Shown here: piece by piece, positions 7,157-12,287 of the stretch
How the letters are laid out: each line of letters opens with the position of its first letter
Numbering within the stretch: position 1 is the stretch's first letter
Assembly: GCA_020426065.1 (NCBI GenBank)
Contig: JAGQQT010000064.1
Coordinates: 1 to 12,287 of the forward strand
Length of the DNA: 12,287 nucleotides
Direction: 5' to 3'
From: Planctomycetaceae bacterium
GTDB taxonomy: Bacteria > Planctomycetota > Planctomycetia > Planctomycetales > Planctomycetaceae
The notes under the pieces: model-generated
Told to the model about the DNA's origin: nothing
The model's database searches: none
The model's input: only the letters and a program-made list of their open reading frames with translations
Position numbers and translations under genes: made by a program

Positions 7157-7975
7157 TCAGGTCACTGTTCCCATGGATATGATCCAGGGAAGTTCTCGAT
7201 CCTCGTGGCTCACAGCCAGATAGAGCTTTTGTTTGCCTGTGGACCAGATGAAGTAACGGATCACGCCATTCACTGGGATCTCGGGATGTTCTTTGCTCCC
7301 TCTCCCTGTCGGTGCCCCGTACTTCTTTGTGATGGCCTGTTCGTACTGCTCACAGTTTTTCAGAAAGGTCTCTTTCAATGTATCCTGCAACTGATCGTCA
7401 TGAGCTTCCTCATCGTCCTGTAACTCTCTGCAGTCAAGTTCTTTAAACTGGGATGAAGTGCACTTGAGCAGCTGAGCTGCCTTCGACAGGATAGTTCTGG
7501 CAGACTTTGGCTTGACGACGATTGTCTGCGCCGATCGAAACTGTTTTTCATGGACGATTTGACAACTCCGCAGGGGAATGGCAGTCGTTCCAATATTGAC
7601 AGACCCGTCCAGCGAAAGCGTACCGACTTCACGCTCCGTCTCCTGGCAGAAATCGATGAACATTTTACGGGAATTCCTTTTCCAGTTGACCCAGGTAAAA
7701 AGCAGCAGCCGCTGGCCGTCGGGAGTAACGAGCTGCCACACAAAATCGCCGGGTACATGACCGTCATCGAATCGCGGTTTCCAATGCCTTTGGCGAAACT
7801 CGCTGCAGAGATCCAAATTACACACATCGGATTTCCGGGCAACCACGAGCACGTTGGGAGTAATCTCGTTGGCGTGTGATGGCAGCGACCGCCTGGCGAT
7901 CGTCCGCCGGCTGGGAATGATGTCGAGCCAGGTGGATGTCACTCGTTCCAGAATGTCGTCATGTGTGATCGTCAC
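7157..7975 (-). CDS. Hypothetical protein, 272 aa, GTG start
   Basis: I do not recognise this protein. It has no signal peptide and no membrane helix, so it is probably cytoplasmic. The first half (about 38-155) looks beta-rich (NVLVVARKSD, FVWQLVTPDGQRLLLFTWVNW, TIVVKP). The middle (about 157-218) is helical and acidic (ELQDDEEAHDDQLQDTLKET). A short closing alpha/beta part ends LYLAVSHEDRELPWIISMGT. Cysteines are scattered with no metal-site spacing. The GTG start is well supported by AGGAG (7984-7988) 8 nt upstream on the minus strand. A plausible promoter lies at 8068-8096. Overlapping open frames on both strands are shorter and have no ribosome sites. The gene itself is fairly sure; no function can be given. 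Confidence 0.75.
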   Translation of the reverse strand: MTITHDDILERVTSTWLDIIPSRRTIARRSLPSHANEITPNVLVVARKSDVCNLDLCSEFRQRHWKPRFDDGHVPGDFVWQLVTPDGQRLLLFTWVNWKRNSRKMFIDFCQETEREVGTLSLDGSVNIGTTAIPLRSCQIVHEKQFRSAQTIVVKPKSARTILSKAAQLLKCTSSQFKELDCRELQDDEEAHDDQLQDTLKETFLKNCEQYEQAITKKYGAPTGRGSKEHPEIPVNGVIRYFIWSTGKQKLYLAVSHEDRELPWIISMGTVT

Positions 7976-7983
7976 CTGTTGAT

Positions 7984-7988
7984 CTCCT
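7984..7988 (-). promoter_or_regulatory. Shine-Dalgarno site supporting a GTG start
   Basis: AGGAG on the minus strand lies 8 nt before the GTG at 7973-7975. No in-frame ATG is close, so this site decides the start of the 272-aa protein. Confidence 0.65.
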
Positions 7989-8067
7989 GAGTTTGGCTTT
8001 GCTGATCAATGGCCTGTGATGATCTTCCCTGAAACGGAGATAAGAATTCCTTATAACAGAACAGATC

Positions 8068-8096
8068 AATATTGAACTGTAAATCCAGCGTGTCAA
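8068..8096 (-). promoter_or_regulatory. Candidate sigma70-type promoter
   Basis: On the minus strand a perfect -35 box TTGACA (8091-8096) is followed by a 17-nt spacer and AATATT (8068-8073), which matches 4 of 6 bases of the -10 consensus. It lies about 95 bp upstream of the GTG start at 7975 and downstream of the neighbouring gene's stop. This would give the 272-aa gene its own transcript with a leader of about 85 nt. Confidence 0.45.
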
Positions 8097-8142
8097 ATAA
8101 CAGATGGCGATTCCGTTAGAAGCAGCATTCAGCGAAACGGTT

Positions 8143-8574
8143 CTAGTCCCTGTTCTGTTCTGGGGATTGCTGGGGCTTCCAGACTTCGACTGAGGTGCTT
8201 CCATCAGGCAGGGTCCAGGTCTGCTTCAATGTTTCTCCATCCAATGTGATGCGACACTTCCCGGAGCGGCCCACAATTCGGGGATCCGATGAGAACAGGT
8301 ATTCCTCGATCATCACGTCTTCCTGAAGCGAGTATCGTCCGGAATGGGCCTGAAACAGTTGGCGATTCTTCCCCGCTGCATCCTGCTGAAATACGGCGAA
8401 GTGTGTTGGCGTGATGATTTTCAGCAACGAAACCTGAGAGCCGTCCGCAAGTATCTCCGTTCTTGACCAGGTCCCGGAAATGGTTTCCGGCGTGACGGGC
8501 TTATCCTCACCGAGGCGGTAGCAGATGTTTGAGGTGAAGAGGACCACCATCAGCAGCGGCGTTATCTGGATCAT
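8143..8574 (-). CDS. Small exported lipocalin-like protein, 143 aa
   Basis: The first 18-20 residues (MIQITPLLMVVLFTSNICY) form a short hydrophobic export signal. The mature part begins with ISGTWSRTEILADG, continues LLKIITPTHFAVFQQDAAGK and GRYSLQEDVMIEEYLFSS, and ends ITLDGETLKQTWTLPDGSTSVEVWKP. This order (G-T-W opening strand, K-x-I-T-P-T-H-F, then Y-x-E strands, closing L-x-G-x-L and VW strands) resembles the lipocalin-like beta-barrel proteins of the DUF4488 kind found in Bacteroidetes and planctomycetes. The assignment is from memory of that pattern. No ligand can be inferred. A GAGGA (8587-8591) lies 12 nt before the ATG, rather far but usable. A 15-bp palindrome lies about 70 bp upstream. 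It is separated by 127-167 bp from each neighbour on the same strand. Confidence 0.75.
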   Translation of the reverse strand: MIQITPLLMVVLFTSNICYRLGEDKPVTPETISGTWSRTEILADGSQVSLLKIITPTHFAVFQQDAAGKNRQLFQAHSGRYSLQEDVMIEEYLFSSDPRIVGRSGKCRITLDGETLKQTWTLPDGSTSVEVWKPQQSPEQNRD

Positions 8575-8642
8575 ACCTGATGCATTTCCTCAAAGAGAAA
8601 AGATGGGATTACGAGAGCTGTTTTACCTGCGATGGAGAGTCC

Positions 8643-8657
8643 ATGAATTCAATTCAT
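8643..8657. promoter_or_regulatory. 15-bp palindrome, possible operator
   Basis: ATGAATT-C-AATTCAT is a perfect palindrome with a single central base, 69-83 bp upstream of the minus-strand start at 8574, in the 127-bp gap between two genes. Its size and symmetry suit a dimeric transcription factor. It overlaps a weak -10-like TATGAA on the minus strand. AT-rich palindromes also arise by chance. Confidence 0.35.
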
Positions 8658-8701
8658 ACGATACCTGGGGACTCTGTTCACAACTTTGCTAACCCTCGGA
8701 A

Positions 8702-9601
8702 TCATTTTCTGCCGGATGAGGGTTTCGTCTTCTTGATCCGTACTTCCGGAAAGAGTTGTTGCAGGACCACTTCATCCAATCCGAATTCACGGCGCCAGCC
8801 ACATGCCGGTGGCAGCATTTCCTGATTTCGTTCGGTTCCGTACGCTCGATCTCTCCAGTTTGTCCAAACTTGCAGGTCACCTCTCTGTCGCGGATTGACT
8901 AACACTCCCAGAAAGCCAAGGGTTTCCACCAGGTAACTGCAGGTATATTTATTGCCGCCCACTGCGGGGGCAATCATTTTGGTGAGTTGATTTCCCGTCG
9001 TACCGGACGGGGCATCCACGATGATTCCAATCAGCTGGTCCAGCCGCTTCCTGTCTTCCTGATCGGGTTCAGGTGGATCGGATATCAGAAACCATTGAAG
9101 ACACATGGCCGCTTCGAAAGGTTCGATAGACTCTTTATCGCTGCGTCCCGACAACCCGCACTCAGCGATCATGAGTGCATGATCAATCGGTTTCCATTCC
9201 TGTCTGGCCTCAACCCCGCAAACCCGGCAGGGTGGTGTGTACATATCCTTGTCGAAATCCGCCCGATGCAAAGGGAGATTTTTGCAGGCAGCATAAGCCT
9301 GCAGCGGTGCTCGCCACCGAATTTGGTCCGGGTTGAGTCCTGCCACAAACGTCCGGGCCAGAGCTGCCAGATCACATTTTACCACGACTTCGCGAATTCG
9401 CTTCACACATTCAGAGTGCGTGTAATCCTTTTGCGAATCCGTATCGACACCATACTGTTGAGCGATCTGACTGTCCTGCTCCCGGGTTTTGGGAAAGTCA
9501 CCTGTCGAGAGTCGTTGAATGGCTTTGATTTCACTCGATTTTAATGTTGAGACGAGGTTCAGCAGCTTACAGAATTGTTTGAAGGCAGCAGTCTGCGACA
9601 T
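8702..9601 (-). CDS. Hypothetical protein, 299 aa, with single CxxC
   Basis: I do not recognise this protein. It has no signal peptide or membrane helix and is probably cytoplasmic. The N-terminal 110 residues look helical (FKQFCKLLNLVSTLKSSEIKAIQRL). A single CRVCG lies at 125-129 in TPPCRVCGVEARQEW, which may bind metal together with C148 or a His, but a second knuckle is not obvious. Residues about 197-235 (PSGTTGNQLTKMIAPAVGGN then helix LVETLGFLGVLV) read like a helix-turn-helix or winged-helix segment; this is weak. The C-terminus contains PPACGWRREFGLDEVVLQQLFP and a basic tail. The start has AAGGGGG (9608-9614) 6 nt upstream. A 185-aa frame on the opposite strand lacks these signals and is a shadow. 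The gene is fairly sure, the function unknown. Confidence 0.75.
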   Translation of the reverse strand: MSQTAAFKQFCKLLNLVSTLKSSEIKAIQRLSTGDFPKTREQDSQIAQQYGVDTDSQKDYTHSECVKRIREVVVKCDLAALARTFVAGLNPDQIRWRAPLQAYAACKNLPLHRADFDKDMYTPPCRVCGVEARQEWKPIDHALMIAECGLSGRSDKESIEPFEAAMCLQWFLISDPPEPDQEDRKRLDQLIGIIVDAPSGTTGNQLTKMIAPAVGGNKYTCSYLVETLGFLGVLVNPRQRGDLQVWTNWRDRAYGTERNQEMLPPACGWRREFGLDEVVLQQLFPEVRIKKTKPSSGRK

Positions 9602-9942
9602 GACTTTCCCCCTTTAGAAAAGACCTGGAAACAGGTTGCAGCGTAAGAGTTGGAACTCCGTTATCCCCGGCGGCCAGTTCGATTTCAGTCTGGCACCAGA
9701 TTCGTGAAAACGGAATCCAGGCTTTTATTCACATAACCTTTTCAATGCCTGATGATTCATTAATGGTGCTTTGTGCCTATGCACAGAGAATCGCAAAGTG
9801 GTTCCCGGAGACGTTGTTCGCTTCACACTATACCATTCAGGTACCACTTCTGTAACGCATTGTAGGACAGATGGAATTCATGACTCTTCACAACTGTGGA
9901 CCACTCACCGTGACGCATCAACTCAATTCATGGGAGAGAAAA
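9602..9942. other. Intergenic region, upstream leader only
   Basis: This 341-bp gap between two minus-strand genes holds the Shine-Dalgarno site of the 299-aa gene (9608-9614) and a small hairpin just upstream of it, ACCTG/CAGGT with a 4-nt loop (9623-9636). A plus-strand frame at 9771-9965 has no coding support. I see no RNA gene, no repeat of note and no clear terminator. Confidence 0.5.
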
Positions 9943-10278
9943 CTATCGCGTCTGGTAGTAGATGAGCCAAGCAAGGATATCATGAATCGACTTCCAGGTG
10001 TAGGGGGGTGTGTTAAAGGAAAGAGCCTGCTGACACTCATCAAATGAGAGCCGGCCTTTTGCATTGCATTCAATGACGAGCTCGTTGGCAGCATTGAATC
10101 TGGCAGAGAGAAACTCAAATGCCGTTTCACAATCCTGCTCCGTTGCATCCGGTACGCGTCGACTCAGTGCAAGCAGAGCGTTCTTGCGAGACTTATAAGC
10201 CCCCTGACCACGAAATCGAATGATGACATCAGCAGCAACATTGAAAAGGTCAAAGCGCGCAGGAAGTTCCATAGTCAT
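9943..10278 (-). CDS. Hypothetical small protein, 111 aa
   Basis: I do not recognise this protein. It appears mostly helical and soluble: FDLFNVAADVIIRFRGQGAY, KNALLALSRRVPDATEQDCE and FEFLSARFNAANELVIECNAKG form plausible helices, and the tail WKSIHDILAWLIYYQTR is amphipathic. Two cysteines are unpaired. There is no signal peptide. Two ATGs are available, at 10278 and 10272, neither with a Shine-Dalgarno site. The shorter form would begin MELPARF. The frame is longer than its overlapping neighbours and shows a natural amino-acid composition, but without a ribosome site or family match it is the least certain of the coding calls. A gap of 272 bp separates it from the DUF389 gene. Confidence 0.6.
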   Translation of the reverse strand: MTMELPARFDLFNVAADVIIRFRGQGAYKSRKNALLALSRRVPDATEQDCETAFEFLSARFNAANELVIECNAKGRLSFDECQQALSFNTPPYTWKSIHDILAWLIYYQTR

Positions 10279-10461
10279 CCAATATTTGGAATGTGTATTC
10301 AGTAATCATCCCGCTATCCTGCTCCGTCTCGAAGATTACATGGTCCGTTTGAGGACTGTTGCAGGTGAGAACTGTCGTGATAGTCATTTCCTCCTTACCT
10401 GATGCAACCGGAGACTGTTTCTGCATCGTTCAGTCCCAGAAACGACATATGAACTATGGCA

Positions 10462-10497
10462 AAATATCATGCTCGAACAAGCGTGAGCCTGATATTT
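10462..10497 (-). terminator. Long stem-loop 3' of the DUF389 gene, likely terminator
   Basis: AAATATCATGCTC (10462-10474) and GAGCCTGATATTT (10485-10497) are 13-bp arms with one mismatch and a 10-nt loop. They begin 53 bases past the stop of the minus-strand DUF389 gene. Read on the minus strand the stem ends in ATATTTT, a short U-rich end, so it could act as a modest intrinsic terminator. It could alternatively be a binding site or stabilising 3' stem. Confidence 0.5.
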
Positions 10498-10550
10498 AGT
10501 GTGCCGAAACAGTCTGTTCCAGTTCGTGTTCCTCCATTATTCGGCATGGT

Positions 10551-11588
10551 CTACCGACCGATTGTTGTGGATGTCTGGGTAATGTAAACGATGAGGCACA
10601 ATACCAGGAGCAAAACCAGCCAGGTGAGAAAAGCAATGCGGCTTGATTTGCTGGCACGTTCTTTTTCCCACCACGTGCGCGGTCGAACTCCTTGAGCCAG
10701 AAAGGTGGCCACGCCAGCGAGGTTGACACAGACCACATTCGCGACAAGCAGCAGCATTGCCCCTACCGCCAGTCCTGATTGGCCAGAACCAAGCAGCATT
10801 CCAAATGTGACGAGCGGGGGCATCAGAGCAACGGCGACCATCACACCGATGACGGCACCCGTCAAACCACGAGTAAAAGCGAAGGTACCCGCAGACCCTG
10901 CCGCCAACGCGAGCACCAGGTCGCCAATGTTGAGTTGAGTGCGTGAGGCAATCGCGGGAATTGAAGCATCGATGGGCAAGCAGATACCTGTCACCAGAGA
11001 AATCAGAAAGGCAAGCGTAACTCCGATCACATTGGTTAACAGGGCATGGCGTAGTAATTTGAAGTCACCGAGAGTCGTCGCCAGCGACATGGCAACATTG
11101 GGCCCGAGTAATGGCGCAATCACCATTGCACCAATGATGACGGCAACGTCGTTTCGCAATAATCCGACGGCAGCGACCACCGTGGAGAGAGTGGTCATTG
11201 CCAGAAAGACGCGGTCGATTTCAATCGTTTCAGTGATATTGCCGTAAAGTTCCTCGCGGCTGACACGCCTGGATTCCTTGAGGGTGTCCGCAGGTTGATT
11301 TTCCGAATGTTCGGTGTCATCAGAATGCTGAGTTTCATCTTCTGGACGTGGTATTACTGCCTCGGGCGTGAACAGGACAACACGAAATCCCTCTGCTTTC
11401 GCGTAAGCCTGTTCGAACCGATCCATAACGGGCTCAGCTTCTTCTGCAGGTACAAGCAGGTGAATCACTACGCGGTCATTGAGAGTCGCATCCCGCCAGG
11501 TTCCGAGAACCTCGTGCCCTTCAAGAAGTTCGTCAATATTCGAGACCACGTCTTCCGGGATAAAGATTTGCAGGTAACGCAGTGCCAT
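10551..11588 (-). CDS. DUF389 family (TIGR00341) membrane protein, 345 aa
   Basis: The N-terminal soluble part (1-75) starts MALRYLQIFIPEDVV and looks like a ferredoxin-like fold. An acidic linker (81-105, rich in Asp/Glu/His) and SREELYGNITETIEIDRVFL follow. A membrane domain of about seven hydrophobic segments lies between 127 and 338. It contains the family hallmarks LRNDVAVIIGAMVIAPLLGP (144-163), a GD-x-x-LL pattern (174-179) and VALMPPLVTFGMLLG (253-267). Length is normal for TIGR00341. The family is widespread in bacteria and its transport substrate or role is not established. I chose ATG 11588. A GTG at 11606 would add six residues (MNVDCQ) without a better ribosome site. It lies 265 bp downstream of the DUF2071 gene on the same strand. 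Confidence 0.93.
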   Translation of the reverse strand: MALRYLQIFIPEDVVSNIDELLEGHEVLGTWRDATLNDRVVIHLLVPAEEAEPVMDRFEQAYAKAEGFRVVLFTPEAVIPRPEDETQHSDDTEHSENQPADTLKESRRVSREELYGNITETIEIDRVFLAMTTLSTVVAAVGLLRNDVAVIIGAMVIAPLLGPNVAMSLATTLGDFKLLRHALLTNVIGVTLAFLISLVTGICLPIDASIPAIASRTQLNIGDLVLALAAGSAGTFAFTRGLTGAVIGVMVAVALMPPLVTFGMLLGSGQSGLAVGAMLLLVANVVCVNLAGVATFLAQGVRPRTWWEKERASKSSRIAFLTWLVLLLVLCLIVYITQTSTTIGR

Positions 11589-11853
11589 TTGACAATCAAC
11601 ATTCACTTAGAATCAGATAAAGAGTTTGGCTGGCAGAGAAAACTTCAGGCTGAATTGTTCGGGGTAAAGGACACGGGCCTCAGTGCCACACGACTGGAAA
11701 TATTGTATTCGCCGCCTGGCATTCCCACGCTCGATTTATGCATGTTGAATTGAGCTTATTGCGTTGTCAGCCACTCCAACGACGCACGAATCATGACCAT
11801 TCCATCAAGCGCGTACAAGAGTGAAATGGCAATCGACTTCGGTGCCCATACGG

Positions 11854-12287
11854 TCAGACGCGACCTGGAAAGGAAACCGTTACGGCTGATCCTTCCGCGT
11901 AGAGGACATTGTACGGGGTTTGCGTGGTCAGGAAGCCAAACTGTTTGCCATACGTTTCCGCAAAATCGACTGCGATCTCGAAATTGGTGACATCGCAGCA
12001 TTTCCACTGGGGGTGGGTTACGTGGTATTCAAGAGTGGATTTGCGGCCTTGTGTGTAACCCCAGTAATGTTCTGTGATGAATTCACCAATGGAGCCGGGT
12101 GCCGGATAGGCCAGTTCCGATTCAACGTTGCCGGAAAACCGGTTCGAGCCCGAATTGCCCCACGAATACCAGTAGCTGGTTTCATCAATCCCGTGGCCCA
12201 TCGGGAGAGCCACGTAGTTTTCACTGAAAAGCGTATTGGAAATCCAGGGGATGATCGGTTTCGGGACAATTTCCTTAACGAAGGTAA
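11854..12287 (-). CDS. DUF2071 (YqjF-like) protein, 5' end outside window
   Basis: A frame open to the right edge gives 143 C-terminal residues. The visible start KEIVPKPIIPWISNTLFSEN then YVALPM is the conserved DUF2071 segment, where a V-P-x-P region is followed by Y-N/S-E-N-Y-V/A-x-L-P-M. Further in, GSIGEFITEHYWGYTQGRKS followed by H-P-Q-W matches the second block of the family (…FLTERYCLYT…HPPW). The chain ends TPYNVLYAEGSAVTVSFPGRV with a TGA stop at 11854-11856, a normal C-terminus. An in-frame GTG at 12213 lies inside the conserved block and is not the real start. Family members are about 240-270 aa, so roughly 100 residues lie outside. B. subtilis YqjF is the best-known member; the biochemical role is unknown. 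Confidence 0.88.
   Translation of the reverse strand, partial: TFVKEIVPKPIIPWISNTLFSENYVALPMGHGIDETSYWYSWGNSGSNRFSGNVESELAYPAPGSIGEFITEHYWGYTQGRKSTLEYHVTHPQWKCCDVTNFEIAVDFAETYGKQFGFLTTQTPYNVLYAEGSAVTVSFPGRV

Noticed and set aside
8987..9544. A 185-codon plus-strand frame opposite the 299-aa gene
   Set aside because: The minus-strand frame is longer and has an AAGGGGG ribosome site; the plus-strand one has neither signal nor recognisable motif.
11589..11617. TTGACA on the plus strand as a promoter
   Set aside because: No acceptable -10 at the right distance and no plus-strand gene follows; it overlaps the start region of the minus-strand DUF389 gene.
11756..12007. An 83-codon minus-strand frame overlapping the DUF2071 gene
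   Set aside because: It lies in another frame of a clear DUF2071 coding region and shows no motif; a frameshift was considered, but the DUF2071 frame ends with a natural C-terminus.

Overview
The window most likely comes from a planctomycete (phylum Planctomycetota). The main evidence is a minus-strand pair that is a hallmark of that phylum: a large secreted protein with PSCyt1, DUF1549 and DUF1553 domains, followed 25 bp later by a DUF1501 protein with a twin-arginine leader. Base composition is moderate (roughly half GC by eye), which would suit a Gimesia/Rubinisphaera-like lineage, but the genus is a guess.

Layout. Bases 1-239 hold the 3' end of a caspase-like (C14) peptidase gene on the plus strand. 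It is followed by a plus-strand gene for a secreted protein of unknown function (293-1303). A 192-bp convergent gap separates this from the minus-strand DUF1501 / PSCyt1-DUF1549-DUF1553 operon (1496-5558). Next comes about 0.9 kb with no convincing protein gene (5559-6471). Within it, a strong plus-strand intrinsic terminator (6328-6362) sits directly behind a tRNA-like, highly structured segment (6233-6325), so a small RNA is likely.

From 6472 to 10278 there are five minus-strand genes without a confident family assignment: a two-helix membrane protein with a zinc ribbon, a 272-aa protein with a GTG start, a small exported lipocalin-like protein, a 299-aa protein with one CxxC, and a 111-aa protein. 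They are separated by 120-340 bp gaps and look like separate transcription units rather than one operon. The right end holds a DUF389 (TIGR00341) membrane protein (10551-11588) and the 3' part of a DUF2071 (YqjF-like) gene that runs off the window (11854-12287). Both are also on the minus strand.

How the genes work together. Only the DUF1501 and PSCyt1 genes show clear operon structure. In planctomycetes such pairs are very abundant, secreted or surface-associated, and of unproven function; the haem-binding motifs suggest redox work outside the cytoplasm. I found no CRISPR array, insertion sequence, transposase, integrase, rRNA gene or complete tRNA. The most unusual items are the tRNA-like RNA with its terminator and the run of orphan genes. 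I do not claim a defined new system.
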